A stretch of 64,000 nucleotides of DNA from positions 124,001 through 188,000 of the forward strand of contig NZ_CP047475.1 of assembly GCF_010587385.1 (NCBI RefSeq). The letters run 5' to 3'. Shown here piece by piece: positions 19,216 to 28,838 of the stretch. Both the position numbers and the translations under genes were made by a program. Origin of the DNA: Vibrio astriarenae. Lineage in GTDB: Bacteria > Pseudomonadota > Gammaproteobacteria > Enterobacterales > Vibrionaceae. Position 1 is the stretch's first letter, and each line of letters begins with the position of its first letter. Below the pieces are notes generated by a model that was given only the letters and a program-made list of their open reading frames with translations, searched no databases and was not told where the DNA came from.

Positions 19216-19303
19216 ACAACACCCAAGGGGTTTTGATGGACTCAAAGCCAAGAATATTGAATGTGTGCACATTAACTTTTAAAAGCTTTCCGAATTAAGA
19301 ATT

Positions 19304-19423
19304 TGCTTGGCGACCATAGCATTGTGGACCCACCTGATTTCCATGCCGAACTCAGAAGTGAAACGCAATAGCGCCGATGGTAGTGTGGGGCTTCCCCATG
19401 TGAGAGTAGGACATTGCCAGGCT
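19304..19423 (+). rRNA. rrf: 5S ribosomal RNA, copy 2
   Basis: 120 bases, like copy 1 except for one C to T change near the 3' end. The 23S-5S spacer before it has one extra base (AAAGCCAAG against AAAGCAAG). Confidence 0.97.
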
Positions 19424-19478
19424 TTGAACATTATCTATTTGAAGCACGATTTAGATAAGACTTTAAATAGACCACTGC

Positions 19479-19555
19479 GGAGTGGTAGTTCAGTTGGTTA
19501 GAATACCGGCCTGTCACGCCGGGGGTCGCGGGTTCGAGTCCCGTCCACTCCGCCA
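19479..19555 (+). tRNA. aspT: tRNA-Asp (GTC)
   Basis: 77 bases including CCA. Acceptor GGAGTGG pairs with CCACTCC, the anticodon loop CTGTCAC gives GTC, and the T arm is GGTTCGAGTCC. It is the distal gene of the second rRNA operon, as in E. coli operons that end with tRNA-Asp. Confidence 0.97.
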
Positions 19556-19563
19556 CTTATCCT

Positions 19564-19593
19564 AAGCCCTAGTCGAAAGACTAGGGCTTTTTT
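19564..19593 (+). terminator. Intrinsic terminator of second rRNA operon
   Basis: AAGCCCTAGTC / GACTAGGGCTT with a GAAA tetraloop, running into a T-tract. It is eight bases after tRNA-Asp. Confidence 0.93.
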
Positions 19594-19672
19594 ACGTTTG
19601 AACATTCGAGTATTCACTCCTTAAGACTCACCATAGTGGTCAGTCTCCTCTAATCTTTGAGGAAACTAAGGT

Positions 19673-19798
19673 ATGGACGTTCTATATCCAAAAGGTACTC
19701 TCACTAGCGGCAATCAAACTGGTGGCCAGTTTGCTATTCATCGTCGCCTGATTTTACTCACTGGTTACGCTATTCCTGGAACTATTAATGAACCGTAA
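19673..19798 (+). CDS. Possible small protein of 41 residues
   Basis: I do not recognise it. ATG to TAA gives 41 codons beginning MDVLYPKGTLTSGNQTGGQ and ending YAIPGTINEP, with codon choice like neighbouring genes. GAGGAA lies about nine bases before the ATG, but this site pairs with an upstream AGTCTCCTC (19642-19650), so the ribosome site may be masked in a hairpin. No hydrophobic helix is obvious. It sits alone between the rrn terminator and the hemY terminator. It could be a real small ORF, a gene remnant, or chance. Confidence 0.35.
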   Translation: MDVLYPKGTLTSGNQTGGQFAIHRRLILLTGYAIPGTINEP

Positions 19799-19896
19799 AT
19801 AGCAGTCTACAAGAACGGCATGTGTAAAGAGAGCGTTAGACGATGGTTGTCATGCCACTGATAGAACGATAGCAAACACCCCCAGAGTGAGAATAT

Positions 19897-19922
19897 AAAA
19901 AAAGCAGCCTTGCGGCTGCTTC
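19897..19922 (-). terminator. Intrinsic terminator of the hemCDXY operon
   Basis: Read on the minus strand, AAGCAGCC / GGCTGCTT with a short loop is followed by seven T residues. It lies about 40 bases past the hemY stop. Confidence 0.88.
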
Positions 19923-19961
19923 TTGGTATTTATTGCTTAGTTTCAAATAACCGCACCATGA

Positions 19962-21137
19962 CTATTTAACAAGAGTTAAAGCCTTACGTGAGACGTCTCG
20001 TGCTGCTTGATTGAGATTTTGATGCTCAAGTGCGTCTGCCAAGTAAGCGTAGTCAGAGACATTAGAACGTTTTTCTAGGGCTTGCTCTAAGTGCTTTTGG
20101 GCTTCAGTCCAGTTTTGGTCACGTATATACAGTTGCCCTAATGCACTGTGTGCGGCAGCATTGTTGGGATCTTTCTTAACTGCAGATAGCAAGAATTGAC
20201 TCACCGGATGTCGATCAGAAAGGTTCATTTCAGGCAGTAGAGCATACAGCTCTTCGATATGATTCTTCTTTAAGACACTTTTAATAACGCCAAGTGCTTC
20301 ATAATCTGCTTTTCTTGCGATGAGTTGTTTTGCAAAAGCGGTGATGAGAGTAGGGTCACTCTTGAGCTTTTTGGTTAATCGATCCCAGTGGGCAACTAAC
20401 CCTTCGCTGCCTTGCTGTTGCGCGACATCTTCAAGAAGGCCTGAGTGTGCTCTGATCAAGTAGCTATCGGCTTCCTGTTTCGTTAACACTTTATCTCTGG
20501 CCAGTTTTGGTATGATGTCGATAAGTGGTTGCCAGAGTTTGAGCTCTATGTAGACACCTTTCAACAGATCCAGAATCAAGGTGTTATTGGGGAATTGCCC
20601 ACTCAACGTGGTGAGTGTGTCAAAAGCGAGCTCGCAGTTCTTTGCTCGTATATCTTGTTTGGCCTTTGTCAGACCGACAGCCAGTGTTGAATCGTCTTGC
20701 TCACTTGCCTTTTCAAGATATTGTTGGCGTTTGTTTTCATCTCCTTGACTAAACGCAGCCTCAGCAGCAATCAGATAACACAGTAGAGGTTTGTCATGGT
20801 GGTTTGCCCAACGCATTACTTTCTTCTCTGCGTGTTTAAAATCACCTTCAAGAAGCTTGATGATTCCTTCATTGGTATAGCGTCGTGAGCGTCTTAGCTT
20901 ACGGACGCTAAACCAGTTCCACGTGTTGTAACTCATTGACGCGGCACGTTTGAGAATGAATTCAAGAAAGAACAATGCGGCTAATGCAGCAATGATGAAG
21001 ATGACGAGTGTAGTGACACTCATTTCAATGGTTTTATCCGCAAAGGATATGAGTACATAGCCTTGTTGGCCAGAGTATTGAGAGCCAACGAAGAGTCCTA
21101 AGCCAAGAACAACAAAGAGAAAGATGGTTCTAAACAT
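19962..21137 (-). CDS. hemY: HemY, inner-membrane TPR protein of the haem operon
   Basis: 391 residues. The N-terminus holds two transmembrane helices (TIFLFVVLGLGLFVGSQY and TTLVIFIIAALAALFFLEFI), followed by a long helical cytoplasmic or periplasmic part with TPR-like repeats such as AAAHSALGQLYIRDQNW. This is the gammaproteobacterial HemY, not the protoporphyrinogen oxidase of the same name in Gram-positives. Its exact role in haem synthesis is not settled. The gene overlaps the hemX stop by one base, at the end of hemCDXY. Confidence 0.93.
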   Translation of the reverse strand: MFRTIFLFVVLGLGLFVGSQYSGQQGYVLISFADKTIEMSVTTLVIFIIAALAALFFLEFILKRAASMSYNTWNWFSVRKLRRSRRYTNEGIIKLLEGDFKHAEKKVMRWANHHDKPLLCYLIAAEAAFSQGDENKRQQYLEKASEQDDSTLAVGLTKAKQDIRAKNCELAFDTLTTLSGQFPNNTLILDLLKGVYIELKLWQPLIDIIPKLARDKVLTKQEADSYLIRAHSGLLEDVAQQQGSEGLVAHWDRLTKKLKSDPTLITAFAKQLIARKADYEALGVIKSVLKKNHIEELYALLPEMNLSDRHPVSQFLLSAVKKDPNNAAAHSALGQLYIRDQNWTEAQKHLEQALEKRSNVSDYAYLADALEHQNLNQAARDVSRKALTLVK

Positions 21138-22357
21138 TATTCAGACTCCTCTACAATGCTAGTCACATTACGTCGTAGACGATCGCTGATTACATCTTCT
21201 AATGGTTGCTGTGAGACCAGTGCCTGCGGATAAGTAACATCAATATCCTGTTGTTGGAGCTCTTTCAGTGCGCTGTTAAACTGTTTTACTTGGTGCTCGT
21301 CTTGGTCAAAGAACGTCTCACTCCACTCAACCGCATTCGCTAATGAGGTTTGATAGATCTCCCCTTGCTCTAGATAAACCGACTTAATGGCGGTTTCTAG
21401 CTTACCTTTAATGTTCTCACTGAGATAAAAATGTTGCTGAGGTGAAAGTAGCGGGATGACGTTACCATCACGGCTACGGAAGGTAATAAAGTTCTCACTG
21501 AATGACTTAAGTGAATTTTTTAGGTTATCTTGCCAATCATTGATGTCATTGGAGACGGTGATCTCTTCTTGTGGTTGTGCCTCTGGTAATATCGCATTAG
21601 CGAGAGGTAAGCCGCTCACTTGCTGTTGCAGTGCGGTTAGACGAAGTACTAAGCCTTCTCTGTCAACCAGTGGTATACCTTTGAGGGTTGTAATGTCTTT
21701 TGCCATTTGCTGACGCAGTGGAACCAAACTAGGGTCATTTAAGGTCGCAATCCGCTGGTCGGCGGTTTCCATTAGTCTTGTCGCCGTCACCGCGTCTTTC
21801 TCTAAAAATAACTTACGACCCGCCAATTTAACTAAATGGTCCGCTTCAGCCAGCAGCCAATCATTTGGTCGACGTCCTTGCACGTCTGAAATCGCCAGTT
21901 GGAGGCTCTCAATGCTGTTTTGTTGTTGCTCAATGGCTACCTCGGCACGGTGAGTTAGCTCTGTCGCCTTCTGTATTGTTTGAGCTTGAGTATCCTCAAG
22001 GCTTGAGACCATCTCATTTTGTTTCATCTCTATTTGCGTTTTCAAAGCGGCAATTTCTGCTTGGTAGATTTTGTCTTGCTCTTGAAGCTTATAAAAACCT
22101 GCAGCGCCAATACCAAGGGCAATAAGAATAGCGATAATGGCAAGCTTACTGCTTGGCTTTTTCTCTTTGTTGTTTTCTTGAGGATTACGGGGGGTAGCCG
22201 GTTTAGTCGTCGACTTATTGCTATCTTGAGTTGGTTTTTCCTGAGGTGCACTTGAAGAGGCCTGTTCCTCTTTACTCGTGTTTTGATCTTTCAACGTGGA
22301 CTCATCTTCTTGAGCTTTTTTATTTGATTCTGGTTGCTCATTAACTTTTTTTGTCAT
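21137..22357 (-). CDS. hemX: HemX, membrane protein of the haem operon
   Basis: 406 residues. The first ~70 are hydrophilic and rich in Lys, Glu, Gln, Ser and Thr, then one transmembrane helix (LAIIAILIALGIGAAGFYKL), then a coiled-coil stretch rich in Gln and Glu, and a long extracytoplasmic domain. It is often annotated as uroporphyrinogen-III methyltransferase, but no SAM-binding motif is visible, so I treat that name as historical. It overlaps hemD by four bases and hemY by one. Confidence 0.92.
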   Translation of the reverse strand: MTKKVNEQPESNKKAQEDESTLKDQNTSKEEQASSSAPQEKPTQDSNKSTTKPATPRNPQENNKEKKPSSKLAIIAILIALGIGAAGFYKLQEQDKIYQAEIAALKTQIEMKQNEMVSSLEDTQAQTIQKATELTHRAEVAIEQQQNSIESLQLAISDVQGRRPNDWLLAEADHLVKLAGRKLFLEKDAVTATRLMETADQRIATLNDPSLVPLRQQMAKDITTLKGIPLVDREGLVLRLTALQQQVSGLPLANAILPEAQPQEEITVSNDINDWQDNLKNSLKSFSENFITFRSRDGNVIPLLSPQQHFYLSENIKGKLETAIKSVYLEQGEIYQTSLANAVEWSETFFDQDEHQVKQFNSALKELQQQDIDVTYPQALVSQQPLEDVISDRLRRNVTSIVEESE

Positions 22358-23094
22358 TGGTTATTTTCCTTAATGTGAGCTTGGAGAGCACAGCTAATGA
22401 CAGGGTTTGACGCGCCATGGGTACAAATTACTTTTGAGAATCCCAGCGCTTTTGCTTGTGTCGCGATGCGTTCACTGGGAACGTAAAGCGTGCGCTCTAT
22501 TAACCACTGTTTGTCACTCTTGCACATAGATAATAGATGGTTTAGTTGCTCGTTGCTTGTGATAACAACATGTTTTATTTGTTTATCTTTCCACTCTTTA
22601 ACGGTTAATTTTGAATCAAAATAGAGATTTTTTCGCTGATAAACCTCTCGATATTCAACATCGGCCCCTCTTAAAGACAGACGCTCTTTAATCAGCTCTC
22701 GTCCACCGTTGCCCCTCAATATCGTGACCTTTTTTCCTTTGACCGTGGATGGCTGAAGTTGAGGAAGAGTCAGAAAAGACTCACTTTCATGGATCTCTGG
22801 TGTGTAGACCTTTGACTGTGTCACTTGTTCCAGCTGTTGGGCTGTTTTGCTGCCGATGGCGAGGTAGGTGGAGTGCTTCGGCCAAGATGAGATGGCTTTG
22901 TCGGCATAAATCACCGCATATTGGCTAACGGCAATAATAATATCGCTGCAATTAATATCGAGTTGAAGGTGATCGATTGCTGTAGAGGCGCAGATTGAAA
23001 TAAGGGGAAAATGGTGGGCTGATATGCCCACCTCTAAGAGTTGCTGTGTTAATTGCTTGCCCGGCTCATCAGGCCGAGTGATGAGCACAGACAT
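22354..23094 (-). CDS. hemD: Uroporphyrinogen-III synthase
   Basis: Closes hydroxymethylbilane with D-ring inversion to give uroporphyrinogen III. It has 246 residues, the same length as the E. coli enzyme. It begins MSVLITRPDEPGKQLTQQL, the family's typical ITRP start, and contains VTILRGNGGRELIKERL and the later VVITSNEQL segment. Sequence identity in this family is always low, so operon position supports the call. It follows hemC by two bases. Confidence 0.94.
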   Translation of the reverse strand: MSVLITRPDEPGKQLTQQLLEVGISAHHFPLISICASTAIDHLQLDINCSDIIIAVSQYAVIYADKAISSWPKHSTYLAIGSKTAQQLEQVTQSKVYTPEIHESESFLTLPQLQPSTVKGKKVTILRGNGGRELIKERLSLRGADVEYREVYQRKNLYFDSKLTVKEWKDKQIKHVVITSNEQLNHLLSMCKSDKQWLIERTLYVPSERIATQAKALGFSKVICTHGASNPVISCALQAHIKENNQ

Positions 23095-23096
23095 GG

Positions 23097-24032
23097 TTAG
23101 TCCTCTTGGTAAAGGCGAGTCAAAATCTCTTTTGCGCCGTCATCAAGTAGTTGATTGGCCAACTCGACACCGAGTTTCTCTGCTTCTTGGCGGTGACCTG
23201 AAATTTCGCCTCGAACAATGCATGAGCCATCGGGCTCACCAACAAGCGCTCTCAGCCATAAGTTATCACCATCTAATAGCGCGTAACTGCCGATTGGCAC
23301 TTGGCAGCCCCCTTCAAGAGTAAGATTCATTGCACGTTCGGCGAGAACGCGATCTTGCGTGTCTTTGTGATTAAGTGGCTTGAGCAGCTCAATTAAACGC
23401 TCATCATCCAGACGGCACTCAATACCGACAGCGCCTTGACCCACAGCAGGAAGCGACTGTTCTGGCTCGATGAAACTGCGAATACGCGCTTCCAGCTCGA
23501 GACGCTTTAGGCCAGCGGCTGCTAGGATAATCGCATCATATTCTCCTGCATCTAACTTACCCAAGCGCGTGCCGACATTACCTCGTAGCTCTTTGATGAT
23601 GAGGTCTGGGCGAGCTTCTTTAATTTGGCATTGGCGACGTAGGCTACATGTGCCGACCACGGCACCTTGTGGCAGCTCATCAATGCTTTGATAGGTGTTG
23701 GACACAAATGCATCTCGAGGGTCTTCACGCTCACAGATAGTGACGAGCCCAAGCCCTTCAGGAAATTCGACAGGAACATCTTTCATTGAATGAACCGCGA
23801 GATCGGCTCTGCCTTCAAGCATGGCGACTTCCAACTCTTTTACAAACAGACCTTTTCCGCCAACTTTCGCCAAAGGGGTGTCTAAAATAATGTCACCTTT
23901 GGTGACCATTGTTACCAGTTCCACTTCCAATCCAGGATGCGCGGCTTGGAGAGCATCTTTAACATAGTGTGCTTGCCAAAGAGCAAGTGGGCTTTTACGC
24001 GTCGCGATGCGAATTGGTGTGTTGGTGTTCAT
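23097..24032 (-). CDS. hemC: Hydroxymethylbilane synthase (porphobilinogen deaminase)
   Basis: Condenses four porphobilinogen molecules using a dipyrromethane cofactor. I start at the ATG of [20 protein letters not shown], giving 311 residues, because GTGAGA lies just upstream and an upstream ATG adds an unlikely leader. The cofactor-binding Cys is in [11 protein letters not shown], and the catalytic Asp lies in VHSMKDVP. First gene of hemCDXY and divergent from cyaA, as in E. coli. Confidence 0.97.
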   Translation of the reverse strand: MNTNTPIRIATRKSPLALWQAHYVKDALQAAHPGLEVELVTMVTKGDIILDTPLAKVGGKGLFVKELEVAMLEGRADLAVHSMKDVPVEFPEGLGLVTICEREDPRDAFVSNTYQSIDELPQGAVVGTCSLRRQCQIKEARPDLIIKELRGNVGTRLGKLDAGEYDAIILAAAGLKRLELEARIRSFIEPEQSLPAVGQGAVGIECRLDDERLIELLKPLNHKDTQDRVLAERAMNLTLEGGCQVPIGSYALLDGDNLWLRALVGEPDGSCIVRGEISGHRQEAEKLGVELANQLLDDGAKEILTRLYQED

Positions 24033-24364
24033 GTGTATTCTCACTAGCTTAGATGAAGCCAATCGTACCATTATTCACTGAAAAGTAACTTGCTTGATTG
24101 TCATCGAAATAGGTTAAATGTTATTAACAGGTTGGATGAATTAAAGAACGTGACTTGTATCACGTGGATTTGGACAAAAAAGATTGGCAACAAGGCAGGT
24201 AAATGACAGCATGAGCAACACTTTGAGCTCAGCCAAAGATCAGCTTTCTTGGCTTCATTCTTTACCCGAACGGATAAAAGTGTTAAATTGATCACGTTTT
24301 ATTGGTCCTTTTGTACAAAAGACCGACAAAGTGAGAATTTGACTTACTAACCAAGGATCGTCTC
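24033..24364. other. Divergent hemC-cyaA control region
   Basis: This 332-base gap carries promoters for both directions. The only site I can support is a CRP-like palindrome at 24149-24164. No small ORF or RNA gene is evident. Confidence 0.6.
24149..24164. promoter_or_regulatory. CRP-like binding site upstream of cyaA
   Basis: CGTGACTTGTATCACG is a perfect dyad with the CRP core GTGA-N6-TCAC. It lies about 200 bases before cyaA and 120 bases before hemC. CRP-cAMP represses cyaA in E. coli, so feedback control is plausible. Confidence 0.6.
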
Positions 24365-26902
24365 TTGCAGGCATATACAACCAAGCTGACCGACAGACTG
24401 GATATTCTCAACCAGCAACGCGTAGAGCGTGCGCTGGCCCTAATGAATGTACCATGCCAGCAAGTATTTCATCAGATCCCAACTCTCCTTCACTTCAATC
24501 ACCCTATTTTGCCTGGCTATTACTCTGAACTTACCCCATATGGCGTGTTCGGTATGGAGTTTAATGACCATCAGAAGAAGTACATTACCAATACCGAGTT
24601 AACGGTCGGCCATACGCTGCATCAAGCAGAGCAACCGGCGATTCACGCGCTTTATACCATGGGTAGTACTTCATCGATTGGCCAAAGCACGTCCAGTGAT
24701 CTCGATATTTGGGTTTGTGTCTCTTCTGATATGCCTTCAATGGATAGGGAAGCGCTGACCAACAAGTGTTTATTGATTACCGAGTGGGCAAAAGGGCAAG
24801 GGGTTGAAGCAAACTTCTTCTTGATGGACGAGCAGCGCTTTCGCCATAACCACTCTGAAGAGATGACGGGTGATAACTGTGGCTCCTCACAGCACATGCT
24901 GCTGTTAGACGAGTTTTATCGCTCTGCAGTTCGTCTCGCGGGTAAACGATTATTGTGGCAAATCGTGCCCCCTGAAATGGAAGAGTGTTACGACCAATAT
25001 GTAAGTCAACTGTGTCAGCAGCACTACATTGATTGTAACGAGTGGATTGATTTCGGCCAGCTTAATGGTATTCCTGCTGAAGAGTATTTTGGCGCGAATC
25101 TATGGCAACTGTATAAGAGTATTGATTCTCCATACAAATCGGTTCTTAAAGCGATTCTGCTGGAAGCGTATTCGTGGGAGTACCCGAATACCCAGCTTCT
25201 GAGCCTCGACAGCAAACGTCGTTTCTTCGCACAAGAGCCTGATCTTTATGGGATGGATTCCTATTACCTCATGCTTGAAAAGGTTACACGTTACCTAGAG
25301 CGTATTGGTGATCACGAGCGTCTAGAGTTGGTTCGTCGCTGTTTCTATCTTAAGACCCATGAAAAGCTATCGCGAGAGCCTGGCGTTGGCTCGGTCTCTG
25401 TACCTTGGCGACGTGAAGCGCTTGCCGACATGGTGGCGCAGTGGCAATGGGATCAAGACAAGATAGAAGAGCTTGATGACCGTCGTAATTGGAAAGTAGA
25501 ACAAGTCAAAGTGGTTCATCACTCTTTACTTGATGCTTTGATGCAGAGCTACCGTAATCTTATCCAATTTGCACGTCGCAACAACATTACATCCGCGATC
25601 AGCCCACAAGACATTAGTATTCTGGCTCGTAAGCTTTATGCTGCTTTTGAGGTGTTGCCGGGTAAAGTGACACTGCTCAACCCGCAAATTTCCCCTGATC
25701 TGCATGAGTCTGATTTAACCTTTGTTGAGGTGAAGCCTGGGCAGACTAACCCTGAGGGTTGGTATCTCTACAAGCAGCCTTTGATTGCGCATCGTTTGAT
25801 AGGTCAGCCTAAGTTAGAGCACAACCAGTATCTCAGTAAATTGGTGGCTTGGTCATTTTTTAATGGCTTGATTACTGAGTCAACTCGCCTGAACGCAGTT
25901 GTTCGCGATGCGGATATTGATATTGATAAGTTCTATCAAATGGTTGGCGATCTGAGAAATACGTTCTCTTTGAACGCGAATCGCCCTTCGATGGATGCAT
26001 TGGCAAGCCCCTGTGAAATTAATCAACTGGCCATGTTCATTAACTTTGAACAGGACCCTACGGCGTCTTTAGGCAACCGAACTTTCCGTAATGACTTTAA
26101 AAACATGAACGTGTTTAGTTTTGGTCAGCAGCACGAATGCTTAGTGGGGAGTGTCGATCTTGTCTATCGTAACTCTTGGCATGAAGTTCGTACTTTGCAC
26201 TTCAAAGGCAATATGGCGATGCTTGATGCGTTGAAAACGATGTTGGGTAAGATGCACCATGATGCGATTCGTCCTAAGTCTGTAGATGTGTTCTGTTACA
26301 GTAAGCATCTGCGTGGTGTGATTCGTAATTCGGTGTATCAGTTGCTTGCTGAGTGCATTGATATGCGCCTTAAGCCAGTTGAACAAGAGAAGAAACGTAG
26401 CTTCAAAGGCCTACGTATATCGGATCAGATGTATGGCTTGTTCTTCGAGCGCCGCGGTGTCTCCGTTAAGAAGCTTGAGAACTCAGTCGATTTCTATCGT
26501 AGTATCTCTACCAACAAGTTGAAGGGCTCACCACTGCTCAAACTGGATAAAGAGCAGGATTACCAACTGCCTAATATCATTGATAGTTTCGCGAGCGAAG
26601 GCCTAGTGCAGTTCTTCTTCGAAGATACTGCGCCAAACGGCTTCAATATCTATGTTTTGGATGAAGCAAATCAGGTTGAGGTTTATCAAAAACTGGTGGG
26701 TGAGAAAGATGAGCTGATTGCGAGTGTGAATAGTTTCTACACATCGGTCAAAGATGAGCGCTCTATCTCCTCTAAGCTGATTAACTTTAATCTGCCGCAG
26801 TATTATGACGTGATCCATCCCGAGAATGGTGCGGACAGCTATATTGTCCCTTATCGTAATGACTCTGGCTATAAACGCTCACAGCGCGTGGCCAGTGCGT
26901 AA
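24365..26902 (+). CDS. cyaA: Class I adenylate cyclase
   Basis: Makes cAMP from ATP. It has 845 residues, the size of E. coli CyaA. The start is TTG, with AAGGAT upstream, as in E. coli where cyaA also uses UUG and is weakly translated. The N-terminal catalytic domain shows GSTSSIGQSTSSDLDIWVC (about residues 98-116), the nucleotidyltransferase motif with two Asp. The C-terminal part is regulatory and is the usual target of phosphotransferase-system control. It is divergent from hemC and followed by a terminator that faces cyaY. Confidence 0.97.
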   Translation: MQAYTTKLTDRLDILNQQRVERALALMNVPCQQVFHQIPTLLHFNHPILPGYYSELTPYGVFGMEFNDHQKKYITNTELTVGHTLHQAEQPAIHALYTMGSTSSIGQSTSSDLDIWVCVSSDMPSMDREALTNKCLLITEWAKGQGVEANFFLMDEQRFRHNHSEEMTGDNCGSSQHMLLLDEFYRSAVRLAGKRLLWQIVPPEMEECYDQYVSQLCQQHYIDCNEWIDFGQLNGIPAEEYFGANLWQLYKSIDSPYKSVLKAILLEAYSWEYPNTQLLSLDSKRRFFAQEPDLYGMDSYYLMLEKVTRYLERIGDHERLELVRRCFYLKTHEKLSREPGVGSVSVPWRREALADMVAQWQWDQDKIEELDDRRNWKVEQVKVVHHSLLDALMQSYRNLIQFARRNNITSAISPQDISILARKLYAAFEVLPGKVTLLNPQISPDLHESDLTFVEVKPGQTNPEGWYLYKQPLIAHRLIGQPKLEHNQYLSKLVAWSFFNGLITESTRLNAVVRDADIDIDKFYQMVGDLRNTFSLNANRPSMDALASPCEINQLAMFINFEQDPTASLGNRTFRNDFKNMNVFSFGQQHECLVGSVDLVYRNSWHEVRTLHFKGNMAMLDALKTMLGKMHHDAIRPKSVDVFCYSKHLRGVIRNSVYQLLAECIDMRLKPVEQEKKRSFKGLRISDQMYGLFFERRGVSVKKLENSVDFYRSISTNKLKGSPLLKLDKEQDYQLPNIIDSFASEGLVQFFFEDTAPNGFNIYVLDEANQVEVYQKLVGEKDELIASVNSFYTSVKDERSISSKLINFNLPQYYDVIHPENGADSYIVPYRNDSGYKRSQRVASA

Positions 26903-26917
26903 CTTTAGTTGATACAG

Positions 26918-26947
26918 TTAGGTGAGCATAATGCTCACCTAATTTTT
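26918..26947. terminator. Terminator between cyaA and cyaY
   Basis: A long palindrome, TTAGGTGAGCAT / ATGCTCACCTAA, is followed by TTTTTAT on the plus strand. It sits between the convergent stops of cyaA and cyaY. Confidence 0.88.
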
Positions 26948-26965
26948 ATAATCTGTGGGTACAGA

Positions 26966-27280
26966 CTAGGGCCACTCTATCTCTTCGCCGGCGTGCTTCT
27001 CACACTCTTCTTTCACCATGTCGATAAGCTCTTTGTCGGTCTTAGAACAAACCCATTGCCCATCCTTCCATTGGAAGTGAAATCCGCCCGACTTTGACGC
27101 AAGCCAAATCTCGTGCTTTGGCTCTTGGCGGTTGATGATGATTTGGCTGCGGTCTTCAAACTCAAGTGTCATTACGTTACCAGAGGTCTCGTAGTCGACA
27201 TCCGCCCCCGATTCGTCGATCATTTCTTCAATGGTTTCCATTTGAGAATCGACGAGTTGATGAAATTCAGTATCGTTCAT
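26966..27280 (-). CDS. cyaY: Frataxin-like iron-binding protein CyaY
   Basis: 104 residues, normal for bacterial frataxin. The acidic first helix (EFHQLVDSQMETIEEMIDES) and the beta-sheet motif IIINRQEPKHEIWLASKSGG with the conserved Trp are visible. It binds iron and modulates Fe-S cluster assembly by IscS in the cytoplasm. It is divergent from lptM, and the cyaA-cyaY-lptM-dapF order is shared with E. coli. Confidence 0.97.
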   Translation of the reverse strand: MNDTEFHQLVDSQMETIEEMIDESGADVDYETSGNVMTLEFEDRSQIIINRQEPKHEIWLASKSGGFHFQWKDGQWVCSKTDKELIDMVKEECEKHAGEEIEWP

Positions 27281-27354
27281 CAGTACATCCTATTGCTTTT
27301 CTTGATTGTGGTGCGATTATAGGGGGCATCGAATAAATAATCACGACAAGCGCG

Positions 27355-27477
27355 ATGAAAAAATCACTAGTAGTCATGTTTATTGTATCGACACTCGCGA
27401 TTGCGGGTTGTGGTCAGTCAGGTGCTCTCTACTTGCCACAAGACGATACTCAAAGTGAACAAACACAACAGCAATAA
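27355..27477 (+). CDS. lptM: Small lipoprotein LptM (YifL)
   Basis: A 40-codon ORF beginning MKKSLVVMFIVSTLAIAGC. It has a lipoprotein signal with lipobox IAGC, and the mature part starts CGQSGALYLP, close to the CGxxGPLYLP signature of LptM, which assists disulfide formation in the LptD-LptE outer-membrane translocon. It is followed by a hydrophilic Gln-rich tail. Its place between cyaY and lysA-dapF is the same as yifL in E. coli. It is short enough to be missed by automatic calling. Confidence 0.9.
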   Translation: MKKSLVVMFIVSTLAIAGCGQSGALYLPQDDTQSEQTQQQ

Positions 27478-27574
27478 CTCATCGTTAAACCGGTGAGTGC
27501 TTTTTCTTAGCAGTGACAAGGGGATTGTCCTTTGTTCTTCATTAAGAAAACTCGGTCAGATTAAGGGAAACAAC

Positions 27575-28828
27575 TTGGATTACTTCAATTATCAGGAAGA
27601 TGGGCAGCTTTGGGCTGAAGGTGTCACACTATCTTCTCTTGCAGAGCAATATGGAACGCCGCTTTACGTATACTCGCGTGCGACTTTAGAGCGTCATTGG
27701 AACGCCTTCGATAAGTCAGTGGGTGACCATCCTCATCTCGTTTGTTATGCCGTGAAAGCAAATTCAAACTTAGGTGTATTGAATACGCTGGCCCGCCTAG
27801 GCTCGGGCTTTGATATCGTATCTGGCGGTGAGCTAGAGCGTGTGGTCGCTGCGGGTGGTGACCCGAAGAAGGTCGTATTCTCAGGGGTTGGTAAAACAGA
27901 ACAAGAGATGCAGCGTGCGCTAGAGCTTGGTATTAAGTGTTTCAATGTTGAGTCAGAGCCTGAGCTGGAGCGCCTGAATAGTGTTGCCGCTAAGCTAGGG
28001 GTTAAGGCACCGATTTCGTTGCGTATCAACCCGGATGTGGATGCGAATACTCACCCTTATATCTCAACAGGCCTGCGCGAAAACAAGTTTGGTATCGCCT
28101 TTGACCGTGCTCCTGATGTGTATAAGTTTGCTCAAAGCCTGACGAACCTAGAGATTCATGGCATCGATTGCCATATTGGCTCTCAGTTGACAGATCTTGA
28201 ACCGTTTATTGATGCGACGGATCGTTTGCTTGCTTTGATCGATCAACTTAAAGACCAAGGTGTCAGCATTAAGCACCTCGATGTCGGTGGTGGTCTGGGT
28301 GTGGTTTATCGTGATGAACTACCGCCACAACCATCCGATTACGCACGTGCCTTGATGGAGCGCTTGGTGAATCACAAAGAGCTTGAGCTGATTTTTGAAC
28401 CGGGTCGTGCTATCGCCGCGAATGCGGGCGTACTACTGACTAAGGTTGAATTCTTAAAGCACACTGAGCACAAGAACTTTGCCATTATTGATGCCGCAAT
28501 GAACGATTTGATGCGCCCAGCACTCTATCAAGCGTGGCAGGATATCGTTCCTGTTTCACCGCGTCAGGGAGAGGCAGTCACTTACGATTTGGTTGGGCCT
28601 ATCTGTGAGACAGGCGACTTCCTAGGTAAAGACCGTGCGCTTGTTCTTGAGCAAGGTGACCTTCTTGCAGTGCGCTCAGCGGGGGCATATGGGTTTGTTA
28701 TGGCATCAAACTACAATACTCGAACACGCGCAGCTGAGGTGATGGTTGATGGCAATCAAGCTCACTTGGTTCGTCAAAGAGAAGAACTATCCAGCCTTTG
28801 GGCCCTAGAGCAGATTTTACCGGAGTAA
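27575..28828 (+). CDS. lysA: Diaminopimelate decarboxylase
   Basis: PLP enzyme for the last step of lysine synthesis. I choose the TTG start that gives [16 protein letters not shown] (417 residues), preceded by AAGGGA, over a longer frame. The PLP lysine is in YAVKANSN, the glycine-rich phosphate-binding loop is DVGGGLGV, and the substrate motif GPICETGD holds the catalytic Cys. It is separated from dapF by only ten bases, so the two lysine/peptidoglycan genes are co-transcribed. Confidence 0.97.
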   Translation: MDYFNYQEDGQLWAEGVTLSSLAEQYGTPLYVYSRATLERHWNAFDKSVGDHPHLVCYAVKANSNLGVLNTLARLGSGFDIVSGGELERVVAAGGDPKKVVFSGVGKTEQEMQRALELGIKCFNVESEPELERLNSVAAKLGVKAPISLRINPDVDANTHPYISTGLRENKFGIAFDRAPDVYKFAQSLTNLEIHGIDCHIGSQLTDLEPFIDATDRLLALIDQLKDQGVSIKHLDVGGGLGVVYRDELPPQPSDYARALMERLVNHKELELIFEPGRAIAANAGVLLTKVEFLKHTEHKNFAIIDAAMNDLMRPALYQAWQDIVPVSPRQGEAVTYDLVGPICETGDFLGKDRALVLEQGDLLAVRSAGAYGFVMASNYNTRTRAAEVMVDGNQAHLVRQREELSSLWALEQILPE

Positions 28829-28838
28829 CGAGCGTCTC

